Assembly (NCBI GenBank): GCA_026545225.1
Contig: CM048852.1
Location: 59,403,146 to 59,467,145, forward strand
Length of the DNA: 64,000 nt
Direction of reading: 5' to 3'
From: Cornus controversa
Lineage: Eukaryota; Streptophyta; Magnoliopsida; Cornales; Cornaceae
Below, piece after piece: positions 55,401 through 64,000 of this stretch (position 1 is its first letter; each line of letters opens with the position of its first letter). The notes beneath the pieces are model-generated. The model did not search any database, was not told the DNA's origin, and saw nothing but the letters and a program-made list of their open reading frames with translations. A program made the position numbers and the translations under genes.

Positions 55401-58400
55401 CCTTTCGATAAGTACTGCTTTTTCTAACTTGCCAGCCTCCTTTCAAACCGCTCTACTACAGGGTCCCATATGTAGACCATTCTCGACGACGATCCCAGTG
55501 GCATCCCTAAGTAAGAAATCAGAAATGAGCCAACTCCGCAACCCAGAATATCCGCGAACTCATGAATTTCGACTACTTCCCCAACTGGCACCAACTTACT
55601 TTTTCCGATATTGATTTTCAGGCCAGAAACCGCCTGAAAGCATATCAAGATGTACTTCAAGTGTCTCAGCTGGTCCTCCCTCGCCTCGCAAAAAACAATG
55701 GTATCATCTGCATAAAGCAAATGAGATACCACTAAATGATTAGGCTCTCTCCCTACTTGAAACCCTCTGATCACCCCTAGCTTCTCTGCACTTTTCATCA
55801 TTCTACTAAAGGCTTCCATGACGATGATAAACAAAAAAGATGATACATGTTAATTTTGGAGTTAATATACAACGTTATTTCCAACTTTCGAGCACAACAA
55901 CAACTTGTTGAGCGGTGTATTTGGTTGTTTTGTTTCAATTGAACTTTCTTCTCTTTTTATTTGGTTTTGGTAGTTTGTCTGATTCTATTTTGTACTTCTC
56001 TTCCATAATAAAGTGTGTTTTGTGGTTTAGGGTTGGTTTCTACCATTGCGTTCTTTTAGTATATTTGGAAATGTACCACTTATGTCCTTGAACTCTAGGC
56101 ATTTTTGTCTTTAGCATTAAAAAATGATTGAGTTCATCAAGTATTCTTACTGTGATGTTCCAATGTATTGGTGTGAACAAAACTCGCAAACATTTTAGGG
56201 CTTCTTCGTCTCCCCCCTTGCTCTATTACTGAGATATGATATTTGGGTTGAATTTCAAAGTTGAGTTCTGTTGTGCTCTTTAGTTTGACGAGTTTTTGTG
56301 AGATTTTATTTCCTCGTCTATGTTTCTTTTTTTTTTTTTAATTTCATTGTTTTTGCTTTCCAAATATATTGTTGTTTCTCATAAGCACTCTTGTATGGGT
56401 TTTTCACTCGTGCATGACGCTAATGAAGATGAATGCTTGAAGTATTGTCACTCAGGAGCGCCTTTACAACCAACTCAATGTCTTGGGTGTTGGGTTTCCT
56501 TTTTCTAGGTCTGGCGGCATCCACTGGTGTATGGCTGTGGATTGTGGAACAATAGGAACAATCTGTTGCATTGGAAGAATCTATTTTTTATGCATCAGAT
56601 GCAATTATTTGTGGAGAAAAGTTTATGTTCTTCGCAATTGAATCTTTTCTGGTTTACTATAGCATTAGATATATCATTGGTTGGTGCAATTGTAAATGCT
56701 TGAGTTATTGAACATTAAAACTTTGATTTGACTATGAGGACAAATACTTGGAGGTTTGATCTAGATGAATCCACCCTCAGCAGAACATTGGGGATATGGG
56801 ACCAGCATTAGATAATGGTCTTGTCTTTCATGTATATACAATCTATAATATATGTATCAGATAATATTCATGCTGTCATGCCTGTATTTTTTATGCATTC
56901 ATGTTTGGTTTTCTTTTTTAGGGCAATAATACTGCCCAAGAGATAACTGCATCCACGTGCACCTCCTGGATGTGTGCAGACTACATACTATACCTGTATT
57001 GTTTGTTTTCAACATGCATTCTAATTCTTGGAACGTAAATATGATCCAAGATGTGCAAATCCATGTTGGCTTGAGGTCTTTTAGTGCATGTATTTTCTCA
57101 AGTTTATAAAACTATTTCTCTGTGTAAACTTACCACAATCTAAAGTTCTAATTGTGATATTGTTGAAGTTCTGCTTTATCTATCAAACTACTTGTGAACT
57201 CAGAGATCAAACTTCTTAAGGTTGGATCATTTGAGTATTTTTGCAATTAGTTTCAGCAATTTGTTCATTACCAGTTCATGGGCGGTTGTCCTCTACGCCA
57301 CTGACACTGCTTTTCAGATTGCTCGAGCAATATTTATACAGATGGTTTCTCATGGCTGCCTCATTCGCAGCACTGAGATCATCATCCAAACCATCCACAA
57401 CTTGGTCCACCTTGTTCACTTGAGATTTTCGCTGAATGTCAATGCAGAGATATGCCAATACAAGCAAATCAAAATCCATAATGTCCACCAACACTTTCAC
57501 AAATAAATCTGAGATGTAATGAAAATTTGTTCCATCCTCCTTCCGACAATTTAAATAGAAACCAATTAGAAGGAAAACACAATGAATGAAATTATAATTG
57601 AGTTCTTATTATTGAGTTAAGTTTGAACTTTGAACTATTTAACACATCTTAATTTATATACATATATGGAGAGAGAGCAGTGGAAGAGATTATGGAACTG
57701 GAAGGGGATGAAACAAGCTTGAGAGCAGATGATGATTTTGCAGCAAGATGGTAACAACTGGAACTGCAAGGCATATTGACGGCCTGGCTTTTAGAGGGGT
57801 AAGATTGAGAGTGAATGAGAAAGCCTAAATGAATATTTGTAAGGATGGCTAAACTAAGCTATCTTAAAATTTTTAGGGAGATTATAGTAAATAAAAGAGG
57901 TGGAACTGGTTGTCCTAATTCCGACACCCTGACCCAAACCTGTGTTAGGTATGTATCTCCTACCCACCTCTCAAGAAAAAAAAGAAAGAAAAAGACCATG
58001 CAAATCTCCTACCATTTTAGTACCTTGGAAAACCATTCCAACAGGGGAGGGGCAGGTTACCCGAGGGACTGGGGATATTGCCATCTCTATGTATTTGTGA
58101 TTTCAGTATGCTCTATGTTCTGATTGCTATACATTCATCCATTTTCTTGCACACACTTTTACATCTTATCTTAAAGAACAGTTAGTATACAGTACTTGAT
58201 CATGTTATATTGCAATTTGTGCACCTCAGGTCCATGAGATGGCAATGGTCTCAGCTGTTCAGGAAGCTCAGAAGGATAACCTTAGAAGTTTTAATGATTA
58301 TATGATGAAAGTTTTGGAGGTTAGTGTGCCACAATATGTCCATGTGATATTTTTGATCCGGCTTCCTCCTACTTATTGCCCTTAATGTTTCTTTATATTG

Positions 58401-61400
58401 TCTTGGTAGGTACTTGGCTACTTATAGTTATTCAGTTCACATTACTTGGAGCAGCATTCAAACGTCAACTTGATTATTTTTATTGGCTATTTCAAAATTT
58501 TTTTTATTAGTTATTTACTTGTCAGAAAAAAAAATGCTCTTTGTCAGTCAACTAAGTTCCTTGCAGCAAAAAAATGATTCTATAATTATAAACTTTGTAT
58601 TCAGTTTTTCATTATCGTTTTGTGAAGTAGGAACTAGTGAAATGGTTTTTCACTTGTTTTATCTGTGTATTCATTTTCAATTTTTTATTCTATAATTCTA
58701 GTCTCTTTACACCTATTAAAGGTTTGGTGCCTTGCAGCATTTATCTGCTGAAATATTCGTTCTGAATGCTTCCCTCCTGGAATGGTGGTAAAATATCCCT
58801 ACTTCGGGAGCAGGATTGGATGGAGAGCAGTATGAACCAGCTCTATTCTTTGGGCATTGTCGATGCTATATTGCTATGAATTACTATCTGAGATGCATAT
58901 TTGAAGGGCATTACATTCCAGTATTGATAGTTAATAATGGATTGATGAAATTTTTGTGTGACCATCATTATTACAGGAGGATTGGCAAAAGGAAAAACGG
59001 GACTTCCTTCAGAGCCTGAGCCGAATTTCAACATTACCCAGGACTAATATGGGTCTTTCAAGCACTGACGGTACTCGCCTTGGTCAAATAGCGTCTGTGA
59101 GTTCTAGTCCTCAGGTTTCATCTAGTCCATCCGGCATGGAACTTGCGCCATTGGCTCATAAGCCCGTCCTTGAGAAAAAAGCTGAAGCTTATGCCGGAGT
59201 TGTGAAAAATCTCAACAATGCAAGAGAGCGTGGCTTACCATTTAAAGTAAGCCATGATTTTTTATGTCACTTTGTAGTTCGTCCAGATAAAAACATATTC
59301 CTTTTTGTTTTTCCTTCTTTCCTTAGTTCAACAATGAAGCTTCATAGAGGTCTGATTACCATAAAGGAAACTTGATGATAGACTAACTGATTAGTATCTA
59401 TAATGTATCAATGTTTTGATGCGACAGGCTATGGTGTCATTTTGGTGGTTGTTTTGGAGTCCTGCTGACAATTCTTTAGTACTAAACTTAGATGCATGCT
59501 AATGTCAAGTGACCCCTGTTAATGTTGGCTACTGTATCTTTGGCCCTGACTCCTGATTGCTCAAGTCAAATCAGTGAATCGGAAAATTTTGTTAGATTTA
59601 TGATCAATTTACTTTTTGATTCTTCTCATTAGCCTGCTACAGCCTTCAAGGGTGCTTATGAAAGTTTGGGTGTTGATGCAACTGGTGGGAAATCAGTTAG
59701 TATGCAGAAGATTTGGCACCTAATGCAGGTATACTTTGCATTTATATGCTTTTTTCTCCTCTTATATTCTAGTACGAAAACTTATGATTGCATTTTTCTT
59801 CTTCTCTTTGTAAAGCTCGTAATGCAATTACTTGTGGATGAATTGAATAATTTGACAGACATTGATGGGCGAGGATACAAATGTTCAACGGAATGTTTCG
59901 AGAAAAATGTCTTTAGTTGTTGGGGCAAGGCGTCATCTCGAATGGGGACATGAGAAGTATATTATAGAAACGATACAAAGTCATCCTGCACAGGTAATAA
60001 GTTAGTTTTAATGTCTCATCTACTGAGTTTGGTTCTAATAATTCGTCAGATAACCGCTTCTGCCTTCAAATTGTATGCTCCTATGTATAATTGTGTTACT
60101 TATTTTTAATTCTTTATTTGGTAATGATTAAAGGAGCTTCCTTGTCATTTTGCCTTTTATGGTAGCTTTTTAATGGTTATTCTTTGCTCTTTTTTGTTTT
60201 TTTAAACAAAAAAAGTTACAAGTATTTCTTGGTTATATTTTGATCTCATTTCAGGCAGCTCTTGGTGGGGCAGTTGGAAATTTGCAAAGAATTCGCGCCT
60301 TCCTTCGGGTTTGTCAGCGCATTTTTATATTTAGTCATTAAAAATTTGCATGTTGCACTCAAGAGGCCTGTTATATTATATTTGAGGATTATTTATTTGT
60401 ATCTTATGCTAAATGATTGCAGATTCGTTTAAGGGATTATGGTGTTCTAGATTTTGATGCAGGAGATGCTCGTAGGCAGCCACCTGTGGATACCACTTGG
60501 CAGCAGGTTTTTAGTACTTCTGATATTATAACTTTTGATGGAAGCATTGTTTTTTTTTTTTTTTAAAATAAAAAAGAAGAAATACCCGTATAATATTTGT
60601 TAGTTGTTGATTGGTCCATCTAACCTTTGATGTTTAAGTTTGTAATGAGATGTAAGCAAGTAAACAAACTCACTCCTGTTCTCCTGTTCTGTGTAACAAC
60701 AGATTTATTTCTGCCTGAGAACTGGGTATTATGATGAAGCGAGAAATATTGCCTTATCATCTCGTGTTTCACACCAATTTGCTCCTCAGGTACTGAATTT
60801 TTTAGCTTGTACATGAAAGGTTATTTAGCCATAATCATTAACTTTGTACTTGACAGCTTACCGAGTGGATCACTACTGGAGGTATGGTATCAGAAGAGAC
60901 TGCAGCTGCTGCTTCAGAAGAATGTGAAAAAATGTTAAGGATGGGCGATAGAGTGGGTCGAGCTGCATATGACAAGAAAAAGTTACTTCTATATGCTATC
61001 GTATCTGGTTCTCGCAGGCAGATTGACCGCCTGCTTAGAGAACTGCCTTCAATTTTCAATACGATAGAGGATTTCTTGTGGTTCAAATTGTCTGCTGTAC
61101 GAGACTGTTCTGCCAGTTCCTATTCTGTTGTCCTGAATGAGGGATTGTTACCCTACAGTTTGGATGATTTGCAGGTATACCTAAATAAATTTGAGCCATC
61201 ATATTATTCCAAGAATGGAAAGGACCCTCTGGTATACCCATATGTTTTGCTTTTAAGCATCCAGTTGGTACCAGCAGTCCTGTATTTGTCCAAGGATGTG
61301 GGAGATGAAGGATATAACATAGACGCTGCTCATATATCAATTGTGCTGGCGGACTATGGGGTCCTTTCTGAAGGTGCTGGGGCAGGGCAGAAACTGGGGG

Positions 61401-61759
61401 TGATGGATTCTTTTGCGGAAGCATCTAGCATAATTAGGCAGTATGGATCAGTGTATTTACGTCATGGTAATCTTTCAATAGCATTGGAATATTTTGCACA
61501 AGCTGCTGCTGCAGTGGGTGGTGGACAGTTGTCATGGAGTGGGAGAGGTAATGTCGATCAGCAAAGGCAGAAAATCTTGATGTTGAAACAACTCCTTATG
61601 GAAGTGTTGTTATGGGATGGCGGGATTTATCTTTTGCTTGGTCCAAGAGGTGCTGGAGAAGAAGGTGAGCTGGGGAGGTTTTTGACCAATGTACAAACAA
61701 GACAACAGTTTCTGCTTGAAGCTGCTCACAAGTGTCAGGAAGCTGGGCTTTACGACAAA
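46442..61759 (+). CDS. NUP93: Nucleoporin NUP93 (Nic96 family), 5' 12 exons; 3' end outside window
   Basis: This is a scaffold nucleoporin of the inner ring of the nuclear pore complex, needed for pore assembly and nucleocytoplasmic transport. Exons: 46442-46543, 46802-46893, 48527-48593, 52852-52911, 58230-58319, 58977-59246, 59633-59728, 59859-59993, 60255-60308, 60423-60506, 60703-60789, 60857-61759. All are GT-AG and in frame, giving residues 1-680 of a family usually about 860 aa. The start [20 protein letters not shown] is family-like. The N-terminal part is predicted coiled coil ([38 protein letters not shown]). The alpha-helical Nic96 solenoid begins around [18 protein letters not shown] and runs through exon 12 ([17 protein letters not shown]). 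The last visible exon ends AGLYDK at a GTAACT donor, and the next exon is not within the following 2.2 kb. Introns 3 and 4 are enlarged by LINE insertions. Confidence 0.95.
47390..48360 (+). repeat. LTR-like repeat in NUP93 intron 2, copy B
   Basis: The second half (about 48,070-48,340) repeats landmarks of INO80 intron 10: TTTTTCATGTAAAAATC (about 48,105), CCCTCTAGAG (about 48,264) and CTCGGGTTCTGGTCCTGCAC (about 48,308). The first half has TATA-like and CT-rich sequence but no coding capacity. It is probably a remnant of a copia-type LTR or TRIM element, with ends not determinable by eye. Confidence 0.4.
49860..51160 (+). mobile_element. RTE-type LINE, 5'-truncated, in NUP93 intron 3
   Basis: A 16-bp target duplication GTTACAGAGACAAATA flanks it at 49,844-49,859 and 51,161-51,176. 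The 3' end is a (GTT)n tail (about 51,144-51,160), typical of plant RTE elements rather than poly(A). The element starts inside the reverse transcriptase, so it is a 5'-truncated copy inserted in the same orientation as the host gene. Confidence 0.93.
49869..50985 (+). pseudogene. RTE LINE reverse transcriptase remnant
   Basis: One long frame from about 49,869 to 50,765 carries the RT signatures [28 protein letters not shown] and the catalytic FADD ([11 protein letters not shown]). A frameshift near 50,745-50,770 moves the C-terminal part to another frame ([30 protein letters not shown]; to 50,985). The endonuclease and the first RT motifs are missing through truncation. Frame loss is light compared with the copia copy, so this insertion is likely younger. 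Confidence 0.92.
53017..53157. repeat. Imperfect tandem duplication in NUP93 intron 4
   Basis: GGTTTAATTTGGTGTGAATT followed by GCATAGAAAAAGT occurs at about 53,049 and 53,115, each preceded by ACATGAAATA (53,018 and 53,094). The period differs (66 versus 76 bp), so there is an indel between copies. Confidence 0.85.
54054..55844 (-). mobile_element. L1-type LINE, 5'-truncated, antisense in NUP93 intron 4
   Basis: The target duplication ACATGTTAATTTT lies at 54,041-54,053 and 55,845-55,857. The T-run at about 54,051-54,060 is the poly(A) tail of a minus-strand insertion. The 5' (right) end begins within the reverse transcriptase. The element is antisense to NUP93 and fully intronic. Confidence 0.92.
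54278..55834 (-). pseudogene. L1 LINE reverse transcriptase and zf-RVT remnant
   Basis: On the minus strand, 55,834-55,424 carries the RT C-terminal half with catalytic YADD ([15 protein letters not shown]) and [12 protein letters not shown]. 55,384-55,013 continues in another frame ([14 protein letters not shown]). 55,188-54,406 holds the zf-RVT domain found in plant L1 elements ([18 protein letters not shown], then a [18 protein letters not shown] zinc-binding stretch). At least two frameshifts separate these pieces, so it is inactive. Confidence 0.92.
55858..58229 (+). other. Remainder of NUP93 intron 4; no gene
   Basis: No coding sequence with recognisable similarity and no bounded repeat were found. 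Open frames here are short and lack domain character. Confidence 0.55.
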
Positions 61760-63288
61760 GTAACTCTTCTTTCCTTTAGTATATGTTTTTGTTGTATTCC
61801 TAGATACGCTTGCTTATTTTTTTTCAGATACGCCTCCTTTGCCATCTAACAAAGTAACACGTGTTTAACTGGTGTGAATACTGAATAGATTGACTATTTT
61901 GATTTGTTCAGTTCCAAGTTCCCCTTGCTAGTGATAGAAGTGCTTTATATCCAACCTGCATAATTTGGGTATGAGACATATTCCTAAATTATAACATCCA
62001 AGAATCACTGTAGCAAACCCTCCCTTTACTCGATGGATAGCATTTATTCTCATCCAAATGAGAAATGGAGGAGAAAAAGTTTTTACTGAAGAGGCTTATC
62101 AGCCACATTTATCTTGAAAAATATATTTAGGAGGTTACTAAAATTCCTTCCAGAACATTTTCTTCCCGGGCAATGGGTGTGGTTTGCTTGTGCATCTATG
62201 GGATTAGTCTCGATTCAAAAAGGGTTGGTGATAGCCCGGCGTAAGCCCCAAAATTCCCTCCACAATTCTCGAATTTGTCTTCACCTTTCAGGAGAGTTGG
62301 TTGTTTAATTTTGAATATTCTATTTGTAACTGGTTAGAGTGAAGAAAGTCACGTTTCTAGTGAGCTTTCTGGTTGTGATTTTTCTAAGACCATCAATGAA
62401 GGTTTATTGTTATGTGGTTTTATTGTTTGTAATGTTGCAGTTTTGGTATGTATGTCTACACTTCTCTTTCATTTTAAACTTTCTTTTCTTCTTTATATTC
62501 TTTCCAATTATGTTATCTTTCACTTTTTAATCCTTTTGTCCTTGTTAATGTATAATAAAATTATTGAGAGGTACTAATCTACAAAAGAGCAAGAGGTATT
62601 ATTGTCGAGTTTCTTTGTGGTTGAATGGACAAAACATCTGTTCTGTTTGAATCTTTTGACTTTATTTCGGCGAGATGAAACTACAGTGGATGAATGGCTT
62701 AGTTTGTGAGCTTTACATTGTGCTTACATGGGTTGTGGCCCCTTCGGTGCTTCTTTATTGAAATAATGTATGTATCAAAAAAATTAATAAATAAAAAGGA
62801 GCTATCACAGTATACAGCAAGCATAGAAAGAGATCGGCCCAAAAAAAAATTAAAATAGAAGTCCATCATTTCGCCACTAAGCTTAGCACTTGCATTAGCT
62901 GACCTGGTAGAGTTTATTATGTTCTCTGCATTTCATTCCACAATAATCCTGGAGAGATTCTCAGCTTTATTTCTTTGGAGCTAGAAGCAATTCAAAATGT
63001 TTTGCAGGAATCTTTAGTCAAATCACGAGTGAGGTACCGATTACATTTGTTGAACCTCAATTCATGATTCTCTTCAACTACATTTGTTGAACCTCAATTC
63101 ATAATTCTCTTCAACTACAACCTTTCTCATTAAGAAACCTGTATCTGCTTAAGTTGTAATGTGTTTTCAATATACTTATCTTCTACATTCTGATCTAAGC
63201 ATCCTCTCAATATGGACCTGGTATCTCTCTGATCTTGTAATGTGATGAAATATCAAAGATCCTTTGGAGATGCTTGAAACTGTAGTTT
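61760..63288 (+). other. NUP93 intron 12 (inferred); no exon found
   Basis: A good donor (GTAACT) follows exon 12 at 61,760, but no downstream NUP93 exon is readable before the window ends, so the intron is probably longer than 2.2 kb. A 37-bp perfectly phased tandem duplication sits at 63,043-63,116 (ACATTTGTTGAACCTCAATT..., one mismatch between copies). Confidence 0.55.
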
Positions 63289-63293
63289 AAGGC

Positions 63294-63590
63294 TGTTGGA
63301 GAATATCATTATTGACTGATTTAAATCTTGATAGAATATTTGATTGGAGTGATTCATGGGAGTGATTTTAGGAATCCTCCATCAATATATTTTTCATATT
63401 TATCACGTGTATTCTTTCAACTATAAATAGAGGTGATCGTTGTAAACAAAACTAAGGGAATGTAATAAAAGTGTTGTAGTCCTTTGCGCTTTTTGTGCCG
63501 TGGATGTAGGCCGTAGTGGCCGAATCACGTATATCCTTGTGTTGTTTCATTCCTTATTTCTGTCTTCACTCTTTCATTTATTTTTCAACA
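63294..63590 (+). mobile_element. Solo LTR of a copia-type retrotransposon
   Basis: 297 bp beginning TGTTGGAGAATATC and ending TTTTTCAACA (terminal inverted repeat TGTTG/CAACA). It is flanked by the 5-bp target duplication AAGGC at 63,289-63,293 and 63,591-63,595. Inside, CTATAAATAGAGG (about 63,421) is a TATA box, followed by a GCCGTGGATGTAGGCCG stretch (about 63,497) common in copia LTRs. No internal retroelement sequence remains, as expected after recombination between two LTRs. Confidence 0.9.
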
Positions 63591-63595
63591 AAGGC

Positions 63596-64000
63596 TTTAA
63601 GCTGGCTAGTTGCACGTTCCCTCTTCAGCCCACCGTTGACAAAGTGTCCAATTGTTTATCAAGTTGGCAGTATACATGACCCAATCACGACTGATTTAGA
63701 GAAAAAATATTACTTAATGTTTGTGTAACTCTAAATTTGACTGCATTCTTTCCACTAACTCCGTTTTTCTTGAAAAAGTGAGCTAAGTAATTATTGTCAA
63801 ATCTATGTAAAATTAAGAGCAGCTATTGGCTTCACTCTTCAACATTTACAATTTAATAAATTGTGAAAGCCACCTGGTGATTTTACATTCCTTATTAATT
63901 TTGATGCCTCATTTTAAGATTTTTTGTCATCCCCTCACTTACTCTGCCAAATTTTTTGGTACTATTGAATTTAGCTGTTTTTTTTCTCTTTGGCTGTTTC
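63596..64000. other. Window end; nothing recognised
   Basis: AT-rich sequence without an identifiable exon or repeat. It probably continues the NUP93 intron. Confidence 0.4.

Noticed and set aside
61900..62530. Candidate last exons of NUP93 after 61,759
   Set aside because: No frame here reads like the NUP93 C-terminus and none joins in phase with exon 12, so the remaining exons are assumed to be beyond the window.

Overview
The window is nuclear DNA of a flowering plant, most likely a eudicot. It is AT-rich, with spliced genes on canonical GT-AG introns, a Pol III tRNA relic, and many plant-type transposable elements. I find three protein-coding genes, all on the + strand. By reading splice sites and keeping the frame continuous I could build full exon models for two of them and most of the third.

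Layout. 1-2,100: TIR-element arms and a damaged tRNA-Thr(UGU) locus. 2,480-7,350: a secreted alpha-type carbonic anhydrase (7 exons, 274 aa) with a SINE in intron 4. 7,350-25,500: a gene-poor stretch holding a Mutator-like non-autonomous element (9-bp target duplication), a 2.7-kb Helitron-like element built of internal repeats, an unassigned GC-richer LTR-like block near 15-16 kb, a decayed full-length Ty1/copia retrotransposon (17,974-22,607, 5-bp target duplication) and a palindromic MITE. 25,772-44,759: INO80, the SWI/SNF2-class chromatin-remodelling ATPase (23 coding exons, 1,552 aa), whose large introns carry several non-autonomous TIR elements. 46,442 to beyond 61,759: the nucleoporin NUP93 (Nic96 family), with 12 exons and 680 aa visible; the last part lies beyond the window. 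Its introns hold an RTE-type LINE (+) and an L1-type LINE (-), each with its own target-site duplication. A copia solo LTR lies at 63,294-63,590, in what is probably another NUP93 intron.

The three genes do not form a pathway: one handles CO2/bicarbonate in the secretory or apoplastic space, one remodels nucleosomes, and one is a structural part of the nuclear pore. INO80 and NUP93 are also near neighbours in Arabidopsis (AT3G57300 and AT3G57350, from memory), so this pair looks like conserved microsynteny. I see no operon, CRISPR array, phage or biosynthetic cluster. The least ordinary signals are a perfect hairpin added to the 5' LTR of the copia element, a tRNA-Thr gene whose 5' acceptor strand was overwritten by a partial tandem copy of its own 3' half, a long upstream ORF overlapping the INO80 start codon, and several TE insertions precisely bounded by target duplications.
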